Origin: Saprospiraceae bacterium
Lineage (GTDB): Bacteria > Bacteroidota > Bacteroidia > Chitinophagales > Saprospiraceae
Length of the DNA: 10,611 nt
Assembly (NCBI GenBank): GCA_007125435.1
Contig: SLDF01000395.1
Coordinates: 1-10,611, forward strand
Direction: 5' to 3'
Below the pieces are notes generated by a model, which saw only the letters and a list, made by a program, of their open reading frames with translations, did no database searches and was not told the DNA's origin. The translations under genes were made by a program, and so were the position numbers. Shown piece after piece: positions 1-6,978 of this stretch (positions within the stretch are counted from its first letter, which is position 1; each line of letters starts with the position of its first letter).

Positions 1-246
1 CTATCCTCATTTGAACCCAATAATAAGAATGCTTTGCCAATCTGATAACGAGGGAACTGAGCCGCCTCTGGCTCAGCGTCGACTGCAACAATAATAAAAA
101 ACGGAATTAAGTTTAATCTTGTGAACTTTCAACAAAATTAAAGCCATAGAGCAGCTAGTGACTGCCCATGAGACAGTCAGGAATACAAGCGGATAGCCCG
201 ACCCGAAGGGGCACGCCCAAAACATCTTAATATAGCTAATCTAAGA
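1..246. other. Intergenic region downstream of murA, with stem-loops
   Basis: No gene can be called here. A plus-strand frame open from the left edge ends at a TGA at 43-45, and another ends at a TAA at 92-94. Either could be the tail of a gene converging on murA, but both are too short to judge. A perfect 7-bp inverted repeat (CTGAGCC 57-63, GGCTCAG 70-76, 6-nt loop) could form a hairpin, but no T-run follows on either strand. A second inverted repeat is TGACTG 159-164 with CAGTCA 174-179. A GC-rich stretch at 188-220 with a CCC-GAA-GGG core stands out from the AT-rich flanks. Termination of murA transcription probably happens in this region, but no canonical terminator is visible. Confidence 0.5.
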
Positions 247-254
247 CTAATCTA
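236..254. repeat. Short direct duplication at the murA stop codon
   Basis: The octamer CTAATCTA occurs at 236-243 and again at 247-254, separated by AGA. The second copy contains the TAG stop of murA on the minus strand (247-249). It could be a slippage duplication, but it is short and AT-rich, so chance is possible. Confidence 0.4.
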
Positions 255-1572
255 TACGCTCAATCTCGGCTCCAAGGGCATTCAATCTATCTTCGATGTG
301 TTCGTATCCTCTATCGATTTGATGGACATTTTTGATAATGCTCGTACCTTTAGCGGACATTGCTGCCATGAGGAGTGCGACGCCGGCTCTGATATCCGGG
401 GAGGTCATCTGAATGCCGCGTAATGGATACTGTCGATCAAGTCCAATGACGGTAGCTCTATGGGGGTCACATAGGATAATCTGGGCGCCCATATCTATCA
501 GTTTATCGACGAAGAACAATCGACTCTCGAACATCTTTTGGTGGATCAATACTGAGCCTTTTGCCTGTGTAGCCAATACGAGAATAATGCTCATCAGGTC
601 CGGTGTAAATCCCGGCCAGGGTGCATCATAAACCGTCATAATGGATCCATCTATGAAGGTCTGAATTTCATAACTTTCCTGCTCTTTGACCAAAATATCG
701 TCTTGCTTTACTTCGAAATCTATACCCATACGGCGATAAACCGGCAAAATATTAGCCAGCATGTCAACTCTCGCATCTTTGATGGTGAGGCTGGACTGCG
801 TCATAGCTGCCATACCTATAAAACTTCCAATCTCAATCATATCCGGCAGCAATCTATGATGCGTGCCATACAATTCCTCTACCCCATCGATAATCAACAG
901 ATTGGACCCGACTCCTGAAATTCTGGCTCCCATGGCATTAAGCATCTTGCACAATTGCTGTAGATAGGGCTCACATGCTGCATTGTAAATAGACGTCGTT
1001 CCCTTAGTCAATACAGCTGCCATAACGACATTAGCCGTACCGGTAACGGATATCTCATCCATCAAAATATAATCCCCCTTCATGGCCTTGGCGTCGAGAT
1101 AGTAATTGTCTTTCTCAGCATCATAGACAAAGTCTGCACCCAGTTTTTGAAACCCGAGAAAATGCGTGTCTAATCGTCGTCTACCAATCTTATCCCCGCC
1201 CGGCTTGGGTATGAAGGCTCTGCCAAATCTACTCAACATAGGACCAATAAGCATGATAGACCCTCTAATCCGTCTGGCTTTCTGCTGATACTCATCACTG
1301 CTAAAGTAATCCAGGTCAATATCAGCGGCAGTAAATTTGAAAGTGTGAGCATTGAGACGCTCTACGGTGACACCCAGACCGTCAAGGAGATCGATGAGTA
1401 ATCTCACATCCAGAATATTGGGTATATTGGATATGGTAACCGTTTCTTTAGTCAGTAGTACTGCACAAAGAATCTGTAAGGCTTCATTTTTTGCGCCCTG
1501 AGGCGTGATTTCACCTGAGAGTGTGGCTCCCCCTTTGACGACAAAGGTATCCCCTTTCTTATTTTCTGCCAT
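247..1572 (-). CDS. murA: UDP-N-acetylglucosamine 1-carboxyvinyltransferase (MurA), Asp active-site variant
   Basis: Cytosolic enzyme of the first committed step of peptidoglycan synthesis: it transfers enolpyruvate from phosphoenolpyruvate to UDP-GlcNAc. The 441-residue length suits the EPSP-synthase fold of two inverse alpha/beta barrels. Visible motifs are GAKNEAL with Lys28-Asn29 (E. coli Lys22-Asn23), the active-site loop PGGDKIGRRRLDTH from about residue 124, PGFTPD with Asp325 (E. coli Asp305), and SPDIRAG with Arg395 (E. coli Arg397). The residue matching E. coli Cys115, the fosfomycin target, is Asp127. The same Cys-to-Asp change is known in mycobacterial and chlamydial MurA, so natural fosfomycin insensitivity is inferred. 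The ATG at 1570-1572 is the first in frame and gives the expected N-terminus. It lies 132 bp after the DUF4290 gene, so it may belong to the same transcript or use its own weak promoter. Confidence 0.97.
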   Translation of the reverse strand: MAENKKGDTFVVKGGATLSGEITPQGAKNEALQILCAVLLTKETVTISNIPNILDVRLLIDLLDGLGVTVERLNAHTFKFTAADIDLDYFSSDEYQQKARRIRGSIMLIGPMLSRFGRAFIPKPGGDKIGRRRLDTHFLGFQKLGADFVYDAEKDNYYLDAKAMKGDYILMDEISVTGTANVVMAAVLTKGTTSIYNAACEPYLQQLCKMLNAMGARISGVGSNLLIIDGVEELYGTHHRLLPDMIEIGSFIGMAAMTQSSLTIKDARVDMLANILPVYRRMGIDFEVKQDDILVKEQESYEIQTFIDGSIMTVYDAPWPGFTPDLMSIILVLATQAKGSVLIHQKMFESRLFFVDKLIDMGAQIILCDPHRATVIGLDRQYPLRGIQMTSPDIRAGVALLMAAMSAKGTSIIKNVHQIDRGYEHIEDRLNALGAEIERID

Positions 1573-1582
1573 TGTTTAAAAA

Positions 1583-1597
1583 TTTTACAATGTAAAA
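1583..1597. promoter_or_regulatory. 15-bp palindrome just upstream of murA
   Basis: TTTTACA, a central A, then TGTAAAA form perfect 7-bp arms ending 11 bp before the murA start. The half-site TGTAAAA recurs at 1643-1649 close to the putative -7 element. It could be an operator or a small leader hairpin over the translation start. The base composition is very AT-rich, so chance is a real alternative. Confidence 0.3.
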
Positions 1598-1650
1598 ATA
1601 AGAGCATCAATCACATTATAAAAAATTTTGATGTATTATTTTTGTAAAAT

Positions 1651-1680
1651 CAAAGATTTAAAGCAGCATCACGGTACCAA
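1651..1680 (-). promoter_or_regulatory. Candidate Bacteroidota-type promoter for murA
   Basis: On the minus strand AATCTTTG (1651-1658) matches 7 of 8 positions of the -7 consensus TAnnTTTG. A TTG (1678-1680) lies 19 nt upstream, within the usual spacing. It would give a leader of about 70 nt before murA. The mismatch falls in the conserved first T, so this is weak. murA could simply be read from the upstream operon. Confidence 0.35.
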
Positions 1681-1704
1681 CAACAAAGAAATCAGTTATA
1701 GAAG

Positions 1705-2364
1705 TTATGATCTTCTTCTAGATTTATAGCTTTTCTTATTGCTAGAGCCGGAGGATTGGCTTGAGCCTTTCTTTCTTCGTCGATTTCCGCCGGTAGAAGG
1801 ATTGGTCAGGTGGTCCAGTGATACACTACTATCGATTTTGAGCTTGCCTTTGGACATATTGTAGATATCCTGCTTGATGATTTCATCATTGGCAAAGTGT
1901 TCTTTATTCCAGTTTTTGTAAGCAAGCTTCATATAGGCGCCGATGGTTTTGATGAATTCATCTCTGATTTCATTGTCTTCCATTGTTGCGGCCTTATCAA
2001 TTAAGTGTTGTACATTATTCCCATAATGCCTGTACTTAGTATCGGTTTTAGGGTAGTTGATAATTTCCGGCCTTGACTGCTCGTCAGGTTTCTTGATAGA
2101 GATACCATCAGGTGGGGTCACATCCAGGTCATAGTCTGCTATTCTGAAGATGTGCTTCCACACCTTATCGCGATAGTCGTCGATATTCTTGGTTTGTGGA
2201 AATATCTGTAACATCAATTCAACAACAGTTTCTATATATGCCTGTCTTTCTTCCTTATCGGCTACAGTTTTTATATAGTCAATCATTCTTTGTACATGTC
2301 TTCCATATTCTGGAATGATCAGGTTGTCCCTTTGGGAATTGTAGTCGAATTGAATATCTTTCAT
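1705..2364 (-). CDS. DUF4290 family protein with a basic C-terminal tail
   Basis: A 219-residue cytosolic protein that I recognise as the DUF4290 family, found in Bacteroidota and often next to murA. No function is established. The first ~180 residues are mostly helical and charged, in two similar parts. Each part has a GxxVQxxIDxxxTxxD/E-like stretch (near 21-36 and 114-129), suggesting an internal duplication. Residues 192-219 form a low-complexity tail rich in Ser, Lys, Arg and Asn and ending KSRRRS, which resembles a disordered nucleic-acid-binding extension. There is no signal peptide or membrane segment. The gene lies 51 bp downstream of glmS with no promoter motif between, so co-transcription is likely. 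The first ATG in frame gives the family-type start MKDIQFDYN. The family call is from recall and the nucleic-acid role of the tail is inference. Confidence 0.88.
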   Translation of the reverse strand: MKDIQFDYNSQRDNLIIPEYGRHVQRMIDYIKTVADKEERQAYIETVVELMLQIFPQTKNIDDYRDKVWKHIFRIADYDLDVTPPDGISIKKPDEQSRPEIINYPKTDTKYRHYGNNVQHLIDKAATMEDNEIRDEFIKTIGAYMKLAYKNWNKEHFANDEIIKQDIYNMSKGKLKIDSSVSLDHLTNPSTGGNRRRKKGSSQSSGSSNKKSYKSRRRS

Positions 2365-2415
2365 GGTAATTGAAGTAAACGGTATTGGTAAATACTTTTG
2401 ATTTTTAAAATTGAA

Positions 2416-4251
2416 TTATTCTACTGTCACAGACTTCGCTAGGTTACGTGGCTGATCTACATTACATTGTCTCATGACGGCAATATGATAAGAAAGCAAC
2501 TGCAGCGGAATCACAGAAAGTAAAGGTGCTAATGGATCTTCAGTAGGTGGAATTTCGATGGTGTAATCAGATAATCGGCTTATTTGTTCATCACCTTTTG
2601 CCACTATAGAAACGACTATACCTTTTCTAGCCTTGATTTCTTGTACATTACTGACGACCTTTTCGTAAGCATTTTTATTAGTAGCTATAACTATTACCGG
2701 CATTTTTTCGTCGATCAGGGCTATGGGGCCGTGTTTCATTTCTGCGGCCGGATAGCCCTCTGCATGGATGTAAGAAATTTCCTTAAGCTTAAGTGCGCCT
2801 TCAAGTGCGATAGGGAAATTAAAGCCTCTACCGAGGTAAATGGCGTTATTTGAATTCTTTATCTCCGCTGCAATATACTTAATTTGGTCATTTTGTTTTA
2901 ATATTTCCTCGATCTTACCGGGGATGATGGTAAGTTCATTAAGAAGCTTTTGGAAATATGTACGAGAAATGGTTCCCTTTGCATTGGCGAGGTACAGAGC
3001 CATCAATGTAAAAATTGAAAGTTGGCCGGTAAATGCTTTCGTGGAAGCCACACCAATTTCAGGTCCCGCATGGATATACGATCCTGCATGCGTCAATCTT
3101 GATATAGAAGAGCCTACGACATTGACAACACCGTAAATGAGAGCGCCTTTACTTCTTGCCAGCTCAAGTGCCGCCAGGGTATCGGCAGTTTCACCGGATT
3201 GTGATATGGCTATTACAATGTCTTCTTCAGTCAATATGGGATTGCGGTAGCGAAACTCCGAAGCGTATTCGACTTCCACCGGAACCCTTGCCAGATCTTC
3301 AAATAAGTATTCTGCAACTAAGCCTGCATGCCATGATGTGCCACAAGCTACGATGATGAGTCTTTTGGCCTTCCTAAACTTCTCTTCATATTCTTCCATG
3401 CCGCCCATTTTGACCCAGCTCTCTATGTGGCTCATTCTACCTCTCATAGCATCCGCTATGGTTTGACCTTGCTGATAGATCTCTTTAAGCATGAAGTGTT
3501 CATAGCCACCTTTCTCCAGTTCATCAACTGCGAGCTCTACTTCCTGGATTTCGGGCTTTTTGGGAATATTGGCTATAGTCTTGATCTCAAGATTGTCTCT
3601 ATCCATGATGACGATTTCTTCATCATTAAGATAGATCATTTTCTTTGTGTATTCTACTATAGGTGTGGCATCAGAGGCCAGGAAAAACTCACTATCTCCT
3701 ACACCCACTACCAATGGGCTACCCTTCCTGGCTGCGACTATCTTGGTAGGATCTTCTTTGTCAATTAAAACTATGGCATAAGCACCAATGACAGAACCCA
3801 GTGCTTGCCTAACTGCCTCTTCTATTGGCAGATTATACTTTTGCTGAACAGACCCTATAAACTGCACAAGCACCTCAGTATCAGTCTCACTGGTAAAAGT
3901 ATGCCCATCTCTGGTCAAAAGCTTCTTCAAGCTATCACTGTTTTCGATGATACCGTTGTGGATGATGGCAAGTCTACCATTATCAGACAAGTGCGGATGG
4001 GCGTTGATATCATTAGGTTCACCGTGGGTAGCCCATCTTGTATGACCTATACCAATCGACCCTCTAAGATCTTTATCGGCAGCAAAGGCCTCTAACTGCG
4101 AAACCTTTCCTTTGATTTTATAAATATTGAGATCGCCATTGAGAAGGGCCAGACCGGCGCTATCATAACCTCTATATTCAAGTCTTTTAAGGCCTTTTAC
4201 AATTATTGGATAAGCGTTTTTGTTTCCGATGTATGCTACAATTCCGCACAT
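2416..4251 (-). CDS. glmS: Glutamine--fructose-6-phosphate aminotransferase (isomerizing), GlmS
   Basis: Converts fructose-6-phosphate and glutamine to glucosamine-6-phosphate and glutamate, the entry step to UDP-GlcNAc. It is a cytosolic dimer. At 611 residues it is full length. The N-terminal class-II glutaminase domain (about 2-240) starts MCGIVAYIG, so Cys2 becomes the N-terminal nucleophile. It carries RGYDSAG (27-33), HTRWATHG (70-77), HNG (98-100) and SETDTE (121-126). Two SIS domains follow, about 290-430 and 460-600, with CGTSWHAG (303-310), SQSGET (350-355) and STKAF (403-407). Glu491 and His507 match the catalytic Glu488 and His504 of E. coli. The C-terminus PRNLAKSVTVE holds Lys606, the Schiff-base lysine. 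The gene sits between the DUF4270 gene (36 bp) and the DUF4290 gene (51 bp). No glmS ribozyme is possible in the 36 bp leader. Confidence 0.98.
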   Translation of the reverse strand: MCGIVAYIGNKNAYPIIVKGLKRLEYRGYDSAGLALLNGDLNIYKIKGKVSQLEAFAADKDLRGSIGIGHTRWATHGEPNDINAHPHLSDNGRLAIIHNGIIENSDSLKKLLTRDGHTFTSETDTEVLVQFIGSVQQKYNLPIEEAVRQALGSVIGAYAIVLIDKEDPTKIVAARKGSPLVVGVGDSEFFLASDATPIVEYTKKMIYLNDEEIVIMDRDNLEIKTIANIPKKPEIQEVELAVDELEKGGYEHFMLKEIYQQGQTIADAMRGRMSHIESWVKMGGMEEYEEKFRKAKRLIIVACGTSWHAGLVAEYLFEDLARVPVEVEYASEFRYRNPILTEEDIVIAISQSGETADTLAALELARSKGALIYGVVNVVGSSISRLTHAGSYIHAGPEIGVASTKAFTGQLSIFTLMALYLANAKGTISRTYFQKLLNELTIIPGKIEEILKQNDQIKYIAAEIKNSNNAIYLGRGFNFPIALEGALKLKEISYIHAEGYPAAEMKHGPIALIDEKMPVIVIATNKNAYEKVVSNVQEIKARKGIVVSIVAKGDEQISRLSDYTIEIPPTEDPLAPLLSVIPLQLLSYHIAVMRQCNVDQPRNLAKSVTVE

Positions 4252-4287
4252 GAGATGTTGCTTTTAAGGTTAGGGTATTAAAAATAA

Positions 4288-5658
4288 TTAAATGTCAGTA
4301 TAGATGATTTTTAGACGAGCTGCAAATTCAGGGTGACCGGGTCCATATAAAATAACCCTATTCACTCTTTTAGGAGATCCAAAAACCGTTGGGATCAACA
4401 CGCCTGATCGCACACCATTGAGGTATGACTGCATGTATTGAGATATATTCAGGCGGTAAATCAATACAGGCTTGCCATCTATCTCTCCGGGCACGGGATT
4501 ACCTCCAAATTGACTTTGCAGAATACCCGCAGTCTGGAATCTGATGAACTCATCGAGTATGCTTAAATTTCCTGCATCTGTCAAGCTCGACACAGCCAAC
4601 TGTCCAGGGATGATAAAATCTTCATTACGCCGCCCATTAAAATCATCTGCAATGGCCAACTCAAGATAAGCTACCTTTATAGACTTGCCTTCGTATTGAT
4701 CAAGATCAGGTAATACAATTCTAGGTCTAACACCTCCTGCACCTTCGAGAAATAAGTATTCAGGTTCTCCAATCTCTTCGGTTATGAATGGCTCTACCGG
4801 CATACCTGTATAGTCATGCTCATAGGTGACATACCTCGGCATAATGTCTTGTAGTCCGAAACTTAATACCCCGGAAGTGTCAGGATTCGAATAGTAGACC
4901 CTAAGTCGAGTATCTCCCGGTGACCAACCTCCCGGATTTCTTCTGAAAATATTTAACCCAAAAACAGGCGATTGATCATTTGGCTCTACTTGTAAAACCA
5001 GACCCCTGAAAAATGGTAAAAACTCAGAAACGGACTCGTAAATATTTGAGTCAAGAAAAAACTCTTGTCCAAATGAAGGATCAAGATGTGTACTCAGAAA
5101 AAAGCTTACGCTCGTAGTATCCGATGTTTCTACTCTAGTATTGGGTGTTATCTTGATATTGTCAAAACTACCTAGTGGATTAGGGTCGAATGGCTTAAAC
5201 TCATTTGATCTCAATAAGGTATCATTCAAAAGAGGTTCATCCAGTCGGTGAACTGTCATAGTGAAAGATAAAGATGTATCACCATAAACACGGGTCCTTG
5301 CCACCCTAAGATCCAGGACAACAGAGTCACAAGTCACATCATTAAGGCCTCCAATATTAATATTGGGCAAGGGTCTCATCTGGAAGTAGGATATGGCATT
5401 CATATTACCAAAAGCAGGATCATGAAAATTACCTACTAAAAGTAGACTGTCCCCGCCCCTGGTCGCTTGATTGAGAGTAATCTCAGAATCAGTGGCTGTT
5501 GTCGTGCCCCTGAGATCGAATACCTGATCAAAATTTATTGGTAAAGATTCACCCTCTACAAATCCCGCACCAAAATCATCGGGTTCATTGCAGCCGGTAA
5601 ACAGAAAAAAACCCAGCAGTATCGCGATGATTCCACTGCCCAAAATGGCATTATTCAT
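4288..5658 (-). CDS. DUF4270 family lipoprotein
   Basis: A 456-residue predicted lipoprotein. Residues 1-22 form a hydrophobic signal ending LFTGC, with the lipidated Cys at 23. The next residues, NEPDD, are acidic, as in Bacteroidota lipoproteins exported to the cell surface, so an outer-membrane, outward-facing location is inferred. The rest is beta-rich, with many Asp, Asn, Thr and Ser and no transmembrane helices. I recognise the DUF4270 family, typical of this phylum and commonly found beside glmS and a GT5-like gene. Its function is unknown. Sugar or glycan binding at the surface would be speculation. The start at 5656-5658 directly precedes the signal peptide. The gene lies 30 bp after the GT5-like gene and 36 bp before glmS, so it is inside one operon. 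A cytoplasmic precursor enzyme co-transcribed with a surface lipoprotein is an unusual pairing. Confidence 0.88.
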   Translation of the reverse strand: MNNAILGSGIIAILLGFFLFTGCNEPDDFGAGFVEGESLPINFDQVFDLRGTTTATDSEITLNQATRGGDSLLLVGNFHDPAFGNMNAISYFQMRPLPNINIGGLNDVTCDSVVLDLRVARTRVYGDTSLSFTMTVHRLDEPLLNDTLLRSNEFKPFDPNPLGSFDNIKITPNTRVETSDTTSVSFFLSTHLDPSFGQEFFLDSNIYESVSEFLPFFRGLVLQVEPNDQSPVFGLNIFRRNPGGWSPGDTRLRVYYSNPDTSGVLSFGLQDIMPRYVTYEHDYTGMPVEPFITEEIGEPEYLFLEGAGGVRPRIVLPDLDQYEGKSIKVAYLELAIADDFNGRRNEDFIIPGQLAVSSLTDAGNLSILDEFIRFQTAGILQSQFGGNPVPGEIDGKPVLIYRLNISQYMQSYLNGVRSGVLIPTVFGSPKRVNRVILYGPGHPEFAARLKIIYTDI

Positions 5659-5688
5659 AAAATAATTGATTATTTCAAATCAAAGAAA

Positions 5689-6495
5689 TTATTCAGATGT
5701 GATGGTTTCATAAAAACCTACACAGTCTTTGAGATATGCTTCTTTATCTTCGACCTGTAAATGTGGCTTATCTTCATTATCCAAAACGTACTTTACATCG
5801 TCGTCAGCATGACCATTACTGATCAAAGCATCAGAGAAAGCAGCTGCTCCCTTATGCAAAGATACACCTTTTCCATTCTCAAATGCCTTTAAATCTTTAT
5901 CTTCTAGATTATTAATGGCAGCTTTAGAAGCAAATCTATCTGAGAACGACTCATTCGGTCTAAAATTGTACATGGAGTACACCACTTTAGACTGTGAAAA
6001 AAGAGGCTCGTTTTTGTATGCTGTTTTTAAATAGAAAGGAATCATACTGGTCATCCAACCATGACAATGGATAATGTCTGGTGCCCAGCCAAATTTCTTG
6101 ACCGTCTCTATTGTACCTTTGCAAAAGAAAATCATCCTGTCCGCATTATCCTCGAAGTCCTTGCCATCTTTATCCGTAAATACAGCTTTCCTTTTAAAGA
6201 ATTCTTCATTGTCAAGGAAGTAGACTTGCATACGCGCTCCAGGTATTGAAGCAACCTTGATGATCAATGGATAATCATCATCATCTACTATGATGTTCAT
6301 ACCGGATAATCTTACAACTTCATGCAAACGGTGTCTGCGCTCATTGATCGTTCCATATTTGGGCATTAAAACCCTGATTTCCATACCATTTTCTTGAACA
6401 TACTGGGGAAGCTGACGGGCAATTTCTGAAATTTCTGAAAGTGCTGTGAAAGGCTGCATTTCTTGAGTGACAATTAATACTCTCTTCTTATCCAT
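5689..6495 (-). CDS. Glycogen/starch synthase-like protein (GT5 N-terminal domain only)
   Basis: A 268-residue cytosolic protein resembling only the N-terminal Rossmann domain of glycogen synthases (GT5). Full synthases are about 480 residues and bind ADP-glucose largely through a C-terminal GT-B half that is absent here. Seen: a first strand RVLIVTQEMQPF like the synthase N-terminus, DIIHCHGWMTS (140-150) in place of the usual HxHDW segment, and KGAAAFSDALISNG near 215-228 matching the KGGIxxADxVxTVS region. The N-terminal KTGGL nucleotide-sugar loop is replaced by FTALSEI, so catalysis is doubtful. It may be regulatory, a partner subunit, or an enzyme on another substrate. It is commonly annotated glycogen synthase in Bacteroidota and lies beside DUF4270 and glmS. 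It is the first gene of the operon, about 28 nt from a predicted transcription start. Family call strong, function unknown. Confidence 0.88.
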   Translation of the reverse strand: MDKKRVLIVTQEMQPFTALSEISEIARQLPQYVQENGMEIRVLMPKYGTINERRHRLHEVVRLSGMNIIVDDDDYPLIIKVASIPGARMQVYFLDNEEFFKRKAVFTDKDGKDFEDNADRMIFFCKGTIETVKKFGWAPDIIHCHGWMTSMIPFYLKTAYKNEPLFSQSKVVYSMYNFRPNESFSDRFASKAAINNLEDKDLKAFENGKGVSLHKGAAAFSDALISNGHADDDVKYVLDNEDKPHLQVEDKEAYLKDCVGFYETITSE

Positions 6496-6530
6496 TTACT
6501 CGACTTTTGAGTTAACACTAAAATAGACTG

Positions 6531-6558
6531 CAAAGATAATAAAATAAATCCTATTCAA
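6531..6558 (-). promoter_or_regulatory. Strong Bacteroidota-type promoter of the GT5-DUF4270-glmS-DUF4290 operon
   Basis: On the minus strand TATCTTTG (6531-6538) matches the phylum's -7 consensus TAnnTTTG at every fixed position and is followed by CA, as often seen. A TTG at 6556-6558 gives a -33 element with 17 nt spacing. A second TTG at 6562-6564 would give 23 nt. Transcription would start near 6524, about 28 nt before the GT5-like ATG. No comparable match occurs in the short gaps inside the operon. Confidence 0.72.
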
Positions 6559-6564
6559 TACCAA

Positions 6565-6579
6565 ATTACATGGTGTAAT
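6565..6579. promoter_or_regulatory. Palindrome directly upstream of the operon promoter
   Basis: ATTACA (6565-6570), TGG, TGTAAT (6574-6579) form perfect 6-bp arms starting 6 bp beyond the -33 TTG. A second inverted repeat, GATCAA 6615-6620 with TTGATC 6625-6630, lies 35 bp further upstream. Their position suits an activator or repressor site. No known regulator motif is recognised. Confidence 0.35.
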
Positions 6580-6768
6580 CTTTACACACTTGTTAATAAA
6601 ATTTTGCTAACCTCGATCAACTTTTTGATCATACTGCCATAAAACAAATTTATAATCAGCTAATTACACTTTCAATTTAAATTTAATATTTACTTGAAAT
6701 AAAGTTTAAATCGGACTATGCAATAGAGCTTCGTCGTGAGGGCTTAAATAGTGATAAAATAAGTAATT

Positions 6769-6960
6769 TCACGAATGAGGCATAATCACAACTGTCAGGT
6801 TACCTATAATCCACCCTTCAACATCTCCTCCAGATGATTTCAGGAGATCATAAATGTAGCCCGGTAAATGAGCAAAATCAAGCGAAGCGGCATACTTTGA
6901 AGCCGTTTGACAACGCAATATCAGCCCACTGTCACAGCCAGGTGGTGGGCAGTGAAAATT
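6769..6960 (-). other. ATG-less open frame, possible gene remnant
   Basis: Sixty-three sense codons run from just after an in-frame TAG (6961-6963) to a TGA at 6769-6771. The translation is protein-like in composition (CPPPGCDSG near the start, then YIYDLLKSSGGDVEGW and GNLTVVIMPHS). There is no ATG near its beginning; only TTG or CTG codons could start it. It is in the same frame as the DUF819 gene, whose TAA stop lies 18 bp earlier. I recognise no family. It could be a decayed fragment or chance openness. Confidence 0.2.
6924..6950 (-). terminator. Hairpin downstream of the DUF819 gene
   Basis: GCCCAC (6924-6929) pairs with GTGGGC (6945-6950). An overlapping alternative is CACTG 6927-6931 with CAGTG 6950-6954. 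The hairpin lies about 29 bp past the DUF819 stop. No T-run follows on the minus strand, so it is not a canonical intrinsic terminator. It may only protect the transcript end. Confidence 0.25.
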
Positions 6961-6978
6961 CTATTGCATAGGTCCGGG

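Noticed and set aside
2584..4095. Several plus-strand open frames within glmS
   Set aside because: They lie opposite a full-length, motif-complete glmS.
4252..4287. glmS ribozyme or riboswitch ahead of glmS
   Set aside because: Only 36 bp separate glmS from the upstream gene, too short and without the conserved core.
4288..5688. Missing second half of the glycogen synthase hidden by a frameshift
   Set aside because: This stretch is a complete DUF4270 lipoprotein gene with its own signal peptide, so the GT5-like protein is short by nature.
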